From positions 180,878,494 through 180,942,493 of the forward strand of contig JARYHS010008074.1 of the NCBI GenBank assembly GCA_031002005.1: a stretch of 64,000 bases of DNA. Reading direction: 5' to 3'. The DNA comes from Vandiemenella viatica. Its lineage: Eukaryota > Arthropoda > Insecta > Orthoptera > Morabidae. A model generated the notes under the pieces. The model did no database searches and had not been told where the DNA came from. It saw only the letters and a list, made by a program, of their open reading frames with translations. The translations under genes and the position numbers were made by a program. Of this stretch, positions 11,721-22,716 are shown one piece after another; positions within the stretch are counted from its first letter, which is position 1, and the number at the start of each line of letters is the position of its first letter.

Positions 11721-12386
11721 TCTCGATCTTCGGCGTTTCTTATTCTTCATAGCGGAGTGGATAAACAATGAACGGCGTGGAAGAGAACAAACAAGGGTCG
11801 GGCGAGAATGGCAAAGCCGAAACCGACATTGTCTGCGCCCACTCGACTGAAGTTCAATCGACGCCGACACACCACCGTCATTACGGCTTCCAAGAAGAAC
11901 TACCGCTCACTTTTAGTGAGCGACTGCTCACCCGCTCTTTCAAAAGAACTGTTCTAAAGAGCTGATTCACTCACGAACGACCCATCTCTAGTCCTCCCCA
12001 CTGTTTGCACCATGGAGGGGAGCAGGTAACAAAATCTAGAGGCATGAGGAGAGAGTGACGATTCTGGTCTACCATAGGGGCAGCCAGCAGTCTTCATCTA
12101 CGGCAGTCACTATAACAAGTGGGAGAAAGCCATTGAAGCAACGTAATGGGGAAGTCACTGAGTAGAACCAGGAATTGAGAGTCGTTGCTTATGGAGGAGT
12201 TGAAGTGAGTTAAGACGTTATTGCTGTATATAAACTTGATGTGAATAAATTGTACATATGTGAATATCCTTAATGAGAGTTTCAATTGCAAGTACTACTT
12301 TTCACCTGAAAGAAGAGTCTTACCCACAATTTATATGTTTCCCTTGGGAGTGGCAGGACGAAAGCAAAAAGATGCGCCAGTCCACC

Positions 12387-12908
12387 ACATATTCCAAATG
12401 AGCTAAAGCTTTAAAATTTTATGAGACCTGTGAATCTGAATATTTGCTTTCTTGGTATCAATACTGGATTCAAACGCGGCAGCTGAAAAGAAATTATTCC
12501 AGGATAATATAACTTAGTCTACGAGCTCGAATAATCACTGGAGCATGTCAAATCAGTTAAAACCAGTTTCACTTTGTCTTATAGCGAATTTTATAATTAC
12601 CTTATAAAACAACTATGATAAAAGCAATGAAATCTACTCTTAATACAATTTTAATAATAAAGTAAATACTTTAATCAACAAGTCTCACTATTACTATGGT
12701 ATTTAGTAAGATTCATAAGTTACCTAACGAAATTACCGCTGTTCTCCAGAAATTATAAAAATAAACGTGAATCTCATTAAAACAATCCACTTTTTCTAAT
12801 TGTCTCGATTTGTAATCCCGCATCCCGATTTTTTTTTTTTTTTTTTTTATTTTTTTTTTTTTTTACTTTCCGTCCCGATTTTTAACAACGTGGACCTGGC
12901 AACACTAT
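12387..12908 (+). mobile_element. hAT element, right inverted arm, terminal portion
   Basis: Reverse-complement match to 6417-6960: shared phrases include TTCAAACGCGGCAGCTGAAA and GCGAATTTTATAATTAC. The outer end, read inward from 12,908, is TAGTGTTGCCAGGTCCACGT and pairs with the end at 6417. A long T tract interrupts it at 12,829-12,864. No matching target octamer is found outside 6417 and 12,908, consistent with two fused or rearranged copies rather than one simple insertion. Confidence 0.72.
12829..12864. repeat. Poly-T tract
   Basis: About 36 bases of almost pure T with one A, in the terminal region of the right hAT arm. The left arm has only a short tract at the corresponding place. 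Confidence 0.8.
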
Positions 12909-13019
12909 CGAGACTGCCTGCGCTGGTTGGCTTTTTTATAGCCTTGGCTTATCTTTCGCTGAATTGCCATAGAACAATGGTGTTTTCCGTGGAAAAATAA
13001 TATTCTGTGGTGGATTACC

Positions 13020-13703
13020 AAAATCCCCCATTCTTGTGGTACACCAATTTTACTCGAATTTTAATATTTCCTAGTTTAATTAATTCCCAATCTGTTTGGT
13101 CATGACAAATTTCCTCGCAATTATTCTCGTTTTAATTTCTAAAAGTCACACATGGTGGTGTCATCACATGTCGACACTAGAACATGTCTTACTTTAAATT
13201 TCAAGTTACCTTTGAACTGTTACATTGTTGTTATTAAACCTATGTTTCTCTCTCCTTTAATCCTACTTTTATGTTCCTAACTTTTTATCTAAAAAGTTCA
13301 AATTCTTTATTTTATTAATAACTCCTTGAATAAATTTTAAAAGCATACAAAATACACCTTAAAATGATCGACATTCTTTGCTTTCTTAGTAAAAATAAAT
13401 GCAACAAAATTAATTATGACTGAAAAACAGCCTTATTTGAGTCTGCTGTCTTTTACGAAAATGGTTTAGAATCAATTTAAAAAGTGCTTTACTATTAAGA
13501 AAATGCTTATAAAATTTCTTTACTATACAGCTATATGAGATTAACCCCCTTCTAAATGGTTTTAGCAAGATAATGGATGTATAACAAGGTTATATTCTGA
13601 GCTGAAAAGTACTTTACTATTGAAAATGGTTATAAAAGTTATTTGCTATATTCATTCCATGTAATAGGCCTCCTGCTGAACGGTTTAGGTAAGATAATAG
13701 ATA
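13020..13703. other. Unassigned AT-rich sequence
   Basis: No gene or element boundary seen. The phrase AGTACTTTACTATTGAAAAT recurs in diverged form near 13,488 and 13,608, a weak internal duplication of about 120 bp. Confidence 0.4.
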
Positions 13704-14913
13704 TACACTGAAGAGCCAAAGAGACTGGTATAGGCATGCATATGCAAACACAGAAATATGTAAACAGAGTACGGCACTGCGGTCGGCAGCGTCTATATAA
13801 GACAACAGGTGTCTGGCGCAGGCGTTAAATAGGTTACTGCTGCTATAATGGCAGGTTATCATAATTTAAGTGAGTTTGAACGTGGTGTTATAATCGGCGC
13901 ACGAGAGATGGGACAAAGGATCTACGAAGTAGCGATGAGGTGGGGATTTTCCCTTGCGACCATTTCACGAGCGCACCGTGAATATCGGGAATTCAGTAAA
14001 CCATCAAATCTCCGACATCGCTGCGGCCGGAAAAAGATCCTGCAAGAACAGGCACAACGACGTCTGAAGAGAATCGTTCAACGTGACAGAAGTGCAATCC
14101 TTCCGCAAACTGCTTCGGATTTCAATGCTGGACCATGAACAAGTGTAGCGTGCAAACCATTCAACGAAACATCATCGATATGGGCTTTCGGAGCCGAAGG
14201 CCCATTCGTGTACCCTTGCTGTGTGCAGGCCACAAAGCTTTACGCCTCGCCTGGGACCGTCAATAACGACATTGGCCTATTGATGATTGGAAACATGTTG
14301 TCTGGTCTGACGAGTCTCGTTTCCAATTGTATCGAGCGGATGGACGTGTACGGGTATGGAGACAATCTCATGAATTCATGGATCCTGCATGTCAGTAGGG
14401 GACTGTTCAAGCTGGTGGAGGCTCTGTAATTATGTGGGGCGTGTGCATTTGGAGTGATATGGGACCCCTGATACATCTAGATACGACTCTGACAGGTGAC
14501 ACGTACTTACGCATCCTTGGTGATCACCTGCATCCATTCACGTCCATTGTGCATTCCGAAGGACTTGGACAATTCCAGCAGGACAATGCGAGACCCCACA
14601 CGTCCAGAATTGCTACAGAGTGGCTCAAGAACACTCTTCCGAGTTTAAACACCTCCGCTGGCCACCAAACTCCACAGACTATTGAGCATGTCTGGGATGC
14701 CTTGGAATATACCATTCCAGAAGATATCTCCACCCCTTCGTACGCTTACGGAATTATGGAAAACCCTACAGGATGCACGGTGTCAAGTCCCTCCTGCACT
14801 ACTTCAGACATTAGTCGAGTCCATGCCACGTCGTGTTGCGGCACTTCTGCGTGCGAGCGGGGGCCCTACACGATATTAGGCAAGTGTACCAGTTTCTTTG
14901 GCTCTTCAGTGTA
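13704..14913 (+). mobile_element. Tc1-type transposon, 1,210 bp
   Basis: Complete element bounded by a 27-bp terminal inverted repeat with one mismatch (TACACTGAAGAGCCAAAGA outward at both ends; 13,704-13,730 and 14,887-14,913). TA dinucleotides flank it (13,702-13,703 and 14,914-14,915), the Tc1/mariner target. The interior holds one decayed transposase gene on the plus strand. Preserved ends together with a broken gene indicate an old or trans-mobilised copy. Confidence 0.93.
13848..14879 (+). pseudogene. Tc1-like transposase, frameshifted
   Basis: DDE transposase of the Tc1 group. It starts MAGYHNLSEFERGVIIGARE, followed by the paired helix-turn-helix region (VAMRWGFSLATISRAHREYR; GRKKILQEQAQRRL). 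The frame breaks near 14,110-14,140 and continues in another frame through DWKHVVWSDESRFQLYRAD (first Asp) and broken segments, then 14,432 onward with MWGVCIWSDMGPLI and FQQDNARPHTSRIATEWL (second Asp). After a further shift IEHVWDAL carries the third acidic residue, and the C-terminus ends ...RGGPTRY-like in a third frame at 14,879. At least three frameshifts and some stops; not functional. Confidence 0.92.
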
Positions 14914-14915
14914 TA

Positions 14916-15595
14916 ACAAACTACATATTTTATTGTTCAAATTCCTACCCCACTATCTTACTTCAGAAACACCAAAAGTTTCCTCAGTTGGATTTTTTTT
15001 TTTTCCAAAGCTACGAGAAAAATAAGTGCACAAAATCAAGTAGTTCCTCCACTACATAACAAATTATAAAAATATCTGATTGACGATCAGCAAGCAGTTT
15101 TCTACGCGAACCACCCGGAAATGAATACGATGAACACATTTTGATTCGTTTAATATTTTCTCCCATAGTGTATATCAAGGGTCACGTCACGTCACGAAAT
15201 ACGGTCACGGATCTAACTTTCAAACAGCAAGGTTATAAGTAATTTCTGTTGAAAGCCGGTTCATTATATTACTGACGACCTAAAGCCTCACTTCCTGCTA
15301 AAGAACAGCTGTCAGTTCTCAGGTTAAGAAACGCTGCAGGGCTACAAGAGGGCTCCACCGTCTCCAGAAATAGATCACCTGCCTCAGCAGATCGCTTCTC
15401 TCCCACACCCGCAAAACGCCTCGGGGTCAACACATTTTAAAGAACGAAACTGGAAACGCGGTTTACAGGGCGTGGGCAATAAAAATAAACGAAGATAAAA
15501 CGCACTGAAAGGAAGGGGTGGACCAAAAACAGTTTCACTATTAAACCACAAATCTAAGAAAACTTCTTAGTGATACAATCATACCAATGTAAAAT
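14916..15595. other. Unassigned sequence between Tc1 and RTE fragments
   Basis: No motif-bearing frame and no repeat boundary recognised. Contains a T tract at 14,994-15,005 and a short tandem GTCACGTCACGTCAC-like run near 15,181. Confidence 0.4.
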
Positions 15596-16171
15596 TCGCA
15601 CGAATAGACATGATTAAACAGCAGTGAAGTGTTAAAATACATGAAAAGTAGTTTTGCCAACCATAGAACTCAACTTTGCAAGTATACAGACAGCTGTCGT
15701 TTATCATTGGGAAAGCTATGCAGTTACGGTGAAGTCTGTTTCCTTCTAAATTCTGGCAATCTGTTTTACTTCTGCGGTGAACCTGAGGGTAAACTGAATC
15801 GATCTGGATTCATAATAAACAAGAAAACCACTTATATCTATGCTTGAAGCAACATCTAGCAGAATAACTTCTCCGAATCTAAAGCACAGATCGTGCACGT
15901 TTATGCTCCCACTTCAAGCCACTCGGATGAAGAGATAGAGGACTACTACGAAAACCTAAATGAAATTTGTGAGAACGAAAGAGACTGTCACTTAAAATTG
16001 GTTACTGGTGACTTGAATGGCAAGATCGGCCCCGGGAAACAGGGCGACTCGGTGGTGGGCAACTATGGGACTCAAGAAAGAAACGACAAAGGAGAGTGGG
16101 AGAGTGGTACATTTCGTCGAATATTCAGAAATGCCTATCGTGAACACATTTTCCAAGAAGCATCCTTCTAG
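15596..16171 (+). pseudogene. RTE-type non-LTR endonuclease fragment
   Basis: Part of the apurinic-like endonuclease domain of an RTE/BovB-class retrotransposon. The upstream portion contains RSGFIINKK. The main block, 15,893-16,171, has HVYAPTSSHSDEEIEDYYEN, then LVTGDLNGKIG (GD[FL]N active-site motif) and GNYGTQERNDKGEW, which are characteristic of RTE endonucleases. It ends shortly after the position equivalent to the N-[TA]-x-F motif, and the reverse transcriptase is missing. Truncated at both sides, with a stop at about 15,845. Confidence 0.85.
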
Positions 16172-16429
16172 AAAGTGTGCATAAAGAAGCCCAAACTTTA
16201 GCATTAAAAATTGGCTAGTTGACTAAATTTGAAAAATAGGTTAATAGTTTACCTTAATATATATTTTACTCAAAAAAAGTATTATTTTAAAAAAATCAAA
16301 CATTTACATTATTTATTTTGCATTTTAAAAACGAATTTAAATTTACCACGAAAACGCTCAAGACCGTCATGGCGTCTTGAAAGACGTCACCCCCTCCCCC
16401 TCCCGAACCAAAACAAAGCAGTCGTCTAT

Positions 16430-16740
16430 GTATATGGCAGGTCTCAAGTGTTCTTTCATTAAAAACGAATTCCTCATTTTATAAGTACTTTGTAGTGTCC
16501 CAGTGTAGAAGCACAATAATAAAAACGCCAAACAAGTTATTTATATATGTTTCAAACAATGAACAGATACGGGAAAAGTGGTTAAAACTTGCAAGGAGGA
16601 AGGATTGCCATAGTTTATCAACAGATTCAAGAATCTATTTTTGTGAAGATCATTTTGATGTCAGAGTTTGTGCTCAATATATTTCTAAATCTAAACCAAA
16701 ACTGATGAATTTTGCAGAACCACTACTTTTCAAGTACTGA
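16430..16740 (+). pseudogene. Solitary THAP-type DNA-binding domain
   Basis: The frame 16,495-16,740 contains KTPNKLFIYVSNNEQIREKW, an Arg-rich helix, then STDSRIYFCEDHFDV: the pattern of a THAP zinc finger (C2CH), including the terminal C-x2-H-F. The first zinc-binding Cys is not in frame: the upstream TGTCCCAGTGT region offers a Cys in another frame, so a 1-base lesion or an upstream exon is likely. THAP domains occur in P-element-like transposases and in host regulators; nothing here decides which. No partner domain follows before the stop at 16,738. Confidence 0.7.
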
Positions 16741-16836
16741 CAACATAATAAGGTATGAGTTGAGGTTGTTTTGGTTTTATGATTTATAATCTTTCTTTAG
16801 TGTTACGTTTAATATAATAAACACACTCTGCCAGCA

Positions 16837-17182
16837 CTATCGTTACCGTGGTACTGGTACCACAATCTGATGATAAACACTTATGCAACTCGATGAAACA
16901 AATCGAAAATAAAGAACAAATTTTTTCTCTCTCATGGTTCTCGAAATATCATAACTGAAAGGTGATATTGTTAGGCGGATACGAAGTGTAGAGCAGACTG
17001 TAAAATTTTCCACACCTATTTTTGAGGATATACTTTTCTAGAAAAGGTGCATATAAAAGCAAAAAGAAACATACTTTAGACGTGATGCAACTGAAAAGTT
17101 GCGATACGGGCACGGCACAGAAATAATAGTACCTAACAACAACCATATCCAATGACATTATTATCGCGAAAGATAGTATCGA
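16837..17182. repeat. Fold-back family, diverged partial copy D
   Basis: Begins CTATCGTTACCGTGGT, like the family's terminal motif, followed by CACAATCTGATGATAAACAC and GATGAAACAAATCGAAAATA, which match the start of copies at 22.7, 26.6 and 35.2 kb. The right side is shorter and more diverged than in the other copies, though CCTAACAACAACCA near 17,130 matches the middle of the 26.6-kb copy. Confidence 0.65.
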
Positions 17183-17189
17183 AGCGAAG

Positions 17190-19303
17190 AACGAAATCAT
17201 TTGTTATTTCACTTAGGTCTTCCTTCTGATTTAGCTATTTAGCACTTGCTTCGCAAATGTAACCTCATACCAGTATCAAGTAATTTACAAAACGTATGTC
17301 TAAGCAATAGATTATTGTTTACAAAACTGAACTAATGCTATTTAAGCTCATAATGAATAACTGACACATGTGTATACTTACATCGAAGTTTTAACATTGC
17401 GGAATTCCGATGAGCAAAAGTCGATGTTTGACGTGAAAAATCTGCCAAATGTTACGAGCGTCAATTTTGGGCAAATTTATACCGTTAGCTTTGCTCAATC
17501 CTGGTTCTATAGCGAATTACACTTGTCTTTCAGCATATAACTGAGAACAACTGTATTAACGTGACAAAGGTTCCTACAAACGAATAATTTACCAAGTAAC
17601 CGGTTCTGTTCCACGAAAATGTCAATAACAACTTTGGCATCTCGGGTGGTGTGACGTAAGTTTTCTCATTGGCGTTCACGGTCACGTGACTGAATTCCTG
17701 ATTTTGCCGAATTTATTTTCTAAATATAATAATAATCTTTATATTTTATAATAAATAATTTTGTTTTTTGTTATATCCTTAGCATGACCTAGACACTTCA
17801 ATTGTTGCGCAGTATGTGTCAAACACCGGGATGTCCTGCAGTGTGAACAGTCAGTTCGCTCCACTGAGAGAATGCACTGTAGTGTCCAGCTAGCCGAAAC
17901 TTTATTCGACACTTTCAGAGAGAAAATGTCAACAAAAAACTTGTGGGTTATAAGTGCAGTATTTGCTTTACTTTTCGAGTGGGAAGATCAGCAGAACTGT
18001 GCGATGTACAACGTAAATCATACCCCGACGGAATTAAAGACTAAAGTGCTCTACAGGAATTGGCTGCTAACTTTAACACTACTGCCAATAAAGTAAGCAG
18101 GAAACTGGAAATTTGAGGATAGTTTCATTGAGGAATAAGGAAAAAAATTATTAAAAAAGGTGTGATGAAACATGATATGTATCAAAGAACATGGTAGTTT
18201 TTCGAAGCAGTAACGTTTATATTCTCCAGCCATTCAGACTCTTTAACTATTGAAAAGTTTAAATAAAAAGCCCAATTGAAATAACTTGATTATTTTTACT
18301 ACTATTTACATTAACTTTTACAAAATGAAAACAGTTTGCTATTATATTTGAATCATATTGCCACAATACTTCTCCTTGTGATGAAACTGATAAATCTTCC
18401 TTGACTGCTTTGATTTTACGTTTTGTATTATGTAAAAAAATTTACCCAGTGTCACAAAAAAGATTTTCAATTTTCGGAAAACACTGCCGGATGTTAGTGT
18501 CTTTTTTTTATCCTTAGTCCTACTAAATGTAGCAAATACTTAAAATCCTCCGCCGTCATCCGCTGAAAGTTGTTAAGCTGTCGGAGTTCCAGTAACCTCA
18601 ACTTAGATAGCAATGTCTGATGAATATCAAGCTTACCGCTTCATAATATCCTCTTGTGACATATGTAGTAGAGGATATTGATGTTAACATCAGTAAGATT
18701 TCGCTTTGCAAAGTTTGTCTTTCATGACAACTGACATAATGTATGATTGGCCAGTTAAAAAGTCACGTGCACCCTGACGTCAGACCCATAGAGGCCGCAT
18801 TTTTGTAATAAGACTTCTTTTCTTTTTAATTATCGGCGAGGACAAGCAAGAAATACATGCAGCTGATTGAATTCTCAGATATTATTGAACCTTTTGACGT
18901 AGTTAGTACATTGTCAAACAAAATAAAGTTGGTAATCAATTTTAGGAGTTATTCTCGTAGGGCTTTTTCAGCAATCAATTCGGATACGAAGTCTAGTAAA
19001 TCTTTCATCAGCATGACTGGTATCGGTTATAGAAGGAAACATCTGCATATAGAGAAAGAATAAAAACTGGAAGTCCAAAAATAAATGTTTATTTCATTTA
19101 ATAAAATAGGTAACAGATAAATTGTATGATCTGATAATTACCAACATAAAATTAGAAAGGCGAGAAAATATGCAAGAGTAAGAAGCGAATTATCTGTGAC
19201 ATTCTCTTGTTAAAACGTTCCTTTTCATTCTCTTTTTTTGCTTCGACAGAAGTAATAAAATTGTAAAAGCAACAGACAACTGGTTTTTTCGCGTCAACAT
19301 GTT
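17190..19303. other. Unassigned sequence
   Basis: No family motifs in the short frames (for example 17,872-18,096 and 18,857-19,063). The latter is an open 68-codon frame without recognisable domain. AT-rich throughout. Confidence 0.4.
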
Positions 19304-20417
19304 TCACAACCCAGTGGCGGCTCTAGACGTAGTGCCACTGTGACATGTCACTACCTCTAATCATGAATAAATAAATTTAAAAATAAATGCAGTGAAAGAA
19401 AAATAAATATTTATAAATGCGGCATTCTCTACTCTACAGCTAGGGAACGTATTGAACTCCATCTGTTGGCCACATCAGTGAACTGTTTCGCTGTCGTGGA
19501 GACAATTCTTGGATGACACAGATCGCGCATGCACTCTAGCGTTTTCGCGGAAATATTCAAGGTCGGGGGGTTCGCTTTGTTAATGGGGAATGGAGACAAC
19601 TTCGTTCTGTTACACGCTGCAGCTCGATAAAGTTAGTAATACTGCGGGCAGACTGCAGCAGCTACCATTTTTGTAGCATTCAACTAAATATCCACTGGAA
19701 CAGTGCTCCAGCCTGTTCGCTGATTACTGGTGGTCCGCGAACATAGTTCAGGAGTTCCATAGGCAGAATATCAAACTCTGATACCATATTCGTACTGTAT
19801 AAGGCTGTATGACCAACATTTAAAAGTCTTGAATATTTCAATGACTGGGAAAAAATGTGGCATTTCCACGATGAGGATGTTTCTACAACAGTCTATTCAC
19901 TTCCATGTGGCGTCTAGAGATTAAGTAAATGACGGTTTACTAAGGGTTTTAAGTGGGTATGAGGAACCGCGGTAGTTGATAAGATTGGTAACGCACGTGG
20001 TGAAGTAAATAAAAATAAAAGGCATACGGTCTAGCCGCTAGTGTCTATTATTTTGGTTTATGTATGTAGGCCGGTGGTATAGTGTAGCGCCCATCCTGTA
20101 GTAACATTATTATTTATCTGGTTATTAACATTATTATTTATCTGGTTTGGTCTGATTAACATGTAATTAGCTTTTAGTAGTTCACATCTAGTTTTATATC
20201 TGCGTTTTCATAGGATTCAAAACGTGGTTTTAGATTTATTATGTTATAATGGTACATTTTAATAACAACAAAATAAAATTAGGCCCAGGGTGGAAAACAT
20301 TAAAAAAGACAAGAGGAAAAATTGCGGAGGTAACTGGCGACGGAAGAAGGAAACTCAGAAGGGGAAAATGAAGTTGTGTAATCGTCGTCCATAGTCGGCT
20401 GAAACGAAAAGGAGGAA

Positions 20418-20443
20418 AAAAAAAAAAAAAAAAAAAAAAAAAT
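20418..20443. repeat. Poly-A tract
   Basis: About 26 consecutive A after GAGGAAA, inside the 2.2-kb hAT element. It may mark the 3' end of a retro-inserted fragment, but the preceding sequence is not recognised. Confidence 0.75.
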
Positions 20444-20633
20444 AGGCCTGTGTGAGTTAGTGGCCTACAGCATTATTTTGGAAAATTTACTGGTACTCGG
20501 GTTGAAAAAGGTTTGGATACGCTGCCCTAGAAGCTTTGTCAATGCGAGCAAGCAATATGTTTATGAATGCACGCAACAGGAAAAGATTCTCAAGAGAAAT
20601 GTGTTGCACTGCCGTCGTGGTTATCGAAGGCAG

Positions 20634-20990
20634 TGCCGGATAAGAACGTATGGGGGGTCCTAGGCACTCTCAAAAATTTTGATTCCCTCTGTTTTTGAAA
20701 TTAATTATATGTATTTTATAAGTTCAAAGAAAAGGCTTTGTAGATGACTAATAGAATTTAACATATTTTTATTCAATTAACAAACGAATTTTACAATTTA
20801 TCATATTTTGAAAATTACTTTTATTTATCGTACACTACTATGACACAAAAAAATTAATTTCCATGCTTTTCATATTATTTTGATTGTTTTATTCTGGATG
20901 ATTTTATTTTTTATAATTTTTATTTAGTGAAAAAAGTGAACTTTCAAGGAGCCATCAAAAATCAGGGGGTTCCGGCTACTGCCTAGTCCT
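20634..20990. repeat. Possible further MITE fragment
   Basis: CAGTGCCGGATAAGAACG near 20,631 and, facing it, CCGGCTACTGCC near 20,972 could be diverged terminal repeats with G-rich subterminal runs. The flanking octamers do not match, so this is only a suggestion. Confidence 0.25.
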
Positions 20991-21237
20991 ACCTTTTGGG
21001 TAATCCAATACTGCTTGTAGATCAACTTGTCGGTTCTTGGCTAATCACTAAATGTTTACCGTTTGGTCAATTTTAAAACATTTATCATTGATTAACTTCA
21101 AAATAATTTAATTAATCCGGCAGTAATTGCAGGTAATGAGACTTTCACACGTTACAAATCTTTATATAGCGAGATTCTTACTCTGAGCTGTTTTTCACCT
21201 TTCACTTCAATGATGATCGGTAAGCCGCGGAAACATT

Positions 21238-21444
21238 CAGTGGCGGATCCAGGGAAGGAGAGGGCTAAGGGGGTTAGGCGCTCCCCACCCTCAAAAGCAC
21301 CAAGGTCACCCCCGACGACATGGATTTTGGAAACTTTTTTTTTTTTTTTGCTGTTCTTATAAGGGCGGCATTCTGGAGTAATGAGCCCCCAAACCAAATC
21401 CTAGCCCCCCCCCCAATCAAACCAAAATCCTGGATCCGCCACTA
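21238..21444. mobile_element. hAT MITE, 207 bp, copy 1
   Basis: Terminal repeats CAGTGGCGGATCCAGG and, inward from the right, TAGTGGCGGATCCAGG. The octamer GAAACATT flanks both sides (21,230-21,237 and 21,445-21,452). The interior, including CACCCCCGACGACATGGATT, recurs at 37,314-37,541. It is nested in the 19.3-21.5 kb hAT. The frame 21,152-21,397 across it is incidental. Confidence 0.93.
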
Positions 21445-21500
21445 GAAACATTTTGTTGTCACTACCTGAGCAAATCACATCGGCCGCCACTGTCACAACC

Positions 21501-22716
21501 TATTGGTTATTACCGATTGTTGCAGCTCCCTCCTACAGCAGTATAGAGCTATGTAACTTATTTTTTTTATTTATTTCGTCACATGCAGCGCCACCATGCA
21601 AAGTATGGTATTGTTAACTTCCGGTAGACCACTGTACGTTTGTTTTCGTTTGAGATCCAGTGTATGTACAATAATTTAACAGTTAAAAAGTTTTCAAAGC
21701 CGGAGCATGTAATCTGTAGAAGTATACTAAGCAAGAATTGATTAACAGGTAAGACTTCAAACCATCAAAGCCAATTAAGCCTTAAATTTACCGTTTAATT
21801 TGGGCCTCTTGCCGGCGTTTCGGTCCTCGATTTGAACCGCTTGAAATCATTTTAAAAATATAAATTTCCAATTTTAGGCCGAAATATTTTTATCATTGCT
21901 TTTAGAATAATTTTTGCGTTGTATTTACAAGTAATATTGGAGAGAAGAACTGAAGTTGAACTTCTTCTTCTGTATACTGGTTAAACGAGTTACGTGCCGA
22001 CCCTGAAAATAAATTTTTGATCTTTCATGAAGATACGTAATATTATCAATTAATATTGTTTATTCCTTTTGTTGAGTTTAAACGATTGGTCCATGTTGCT
22101 GGTCATCCGCAAAATGTGCGTCGACTGATGGCAAATTTAGTATTAGAACCGCTTTTTACCTGTTTGCTTTATGGATTTTTCATCGTCCGAGAAAAATCTG
22201 AACTGCAATATATTTTTGTCATCTCCTACATACTTAAAAATAAATAAATTTAAAAAAAAGAATCGCATGAAAACGATTAACTTGAGCAAACTATTTAATA
22301 CTTTTTTGTAAGTTGAATAGATTTTCAGTCTACCCAAAGTATTTTTAAAGTTAATTTTCTCATAGAATGTAGCAGAAAAAGGTAACAATCCATAGCAAAT
22401 CAAGGCCATGTTGCCGTAATCTAAGCACAACTACAACATAAATAACTGATTTCCAGCAAAGGCGCATACGAGATTTGTAGTCACTTCAAACCGTGAAAAT
22501 CAAGTAACCACTTACCGCAGCTGTAAAACGATGAATTAAAAACTGATTTAGCAAAATCACAACTACACACTCGGTTCCACTCATGGAGGAAAGAAATATA
22601 TGGTGACGACGCAAGAGACCTTCAGCACGCATTGAAGTGACGCCGGGTGGAGAAGAGTGGCCGCCAATTACCTATCCATACAGACACGGGGAATATGTAC
22701 AAAAACCTCAAGGGGA
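21501..22716. other. Unassigned AT-rich sequence
   Basis: No gene recognised. Short open frames at 22,056-22,247 and 22,143-22,430 overlap on opposite strands and have no motif. Confidence 0.4.

Larger units (their letters stand above)
10583..11990. mobile_element. Non-autonomous hAT element, 1,408 bp, perfect 8-bp target duplication
   Basis: Both ends read inward as TAGAGATGG, the right end continuing GTCGTTCGTGAG. The octamer GTCCTCCC occurs directly outside both ends (10,575-10,582 and 11,991-11,998), a perfect hAT-length target duplication. Inside are a truncated BED-finger ORF (minus) and a tandem repeat at 11,577-11,720. A second inward-facing CCATCTCTA at about 10,838-10,846 resembles the element's own end, indicating an internal rearrangement. 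Conserved ends and duplication suggest a relatively recent insertion. Confidence 0.92.
10338..12386. mobile_element. Insert splitting the right hAT arm
   Basis: The right arm stops matching the left arm near 10,337 and resumes at about 12,387. The insert holds a complete small hAT (10,583-11,990) plus about 630 bases on its two sides. These side pieces have no recognised coding; the right one contains TATATAAA and AATAAA motifs, as an LTR might, but I cannot show LTR termini or a target duplication. Confidence 0.45.
19312..21492. mobile_element. Non-coding hAT element, 2,181 bp, perfect 8-bp duplication
   Basis: Ends read inward CAGTGGCGGCTCTAGACG (left) and CAGTGGCGGCCGATGTG (right). The octamer TCACAACC flanks both ends exactly (19,304-19,311 and 21,493-21,500). 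Both subterminal regions carry copies of GTGACA/GTCACTACCT. No transposase remnant is recognisable inside, so it would depend on an element elsewhere. A MITE has inserted at 21,238. A 24-bp tandem duplication (TTAACATTATTATTTATCTG) lies at 20,101-20,149 and a poly-A tract at 20,418-20,443. Confidence 0.9.

Noticed and set aside
6417..12908. A single simple 6.5-kb hAT transposon
   Set aside because: The same coding region occurs in both arms in opposite orientation and the flanking octamers do not match.
13704..14913. Whether the Tc1 element could be active
   Set aside because: The terminal repeats are good but the transposase has at least three frameshifts.
20631..20990. A clean MITE inside the 2.2-kb hAT
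   Set aside because: Possible end motifs face each other, but the flanking octamers differ and the ends pair poorly; kept only as a low-confidence repeat.
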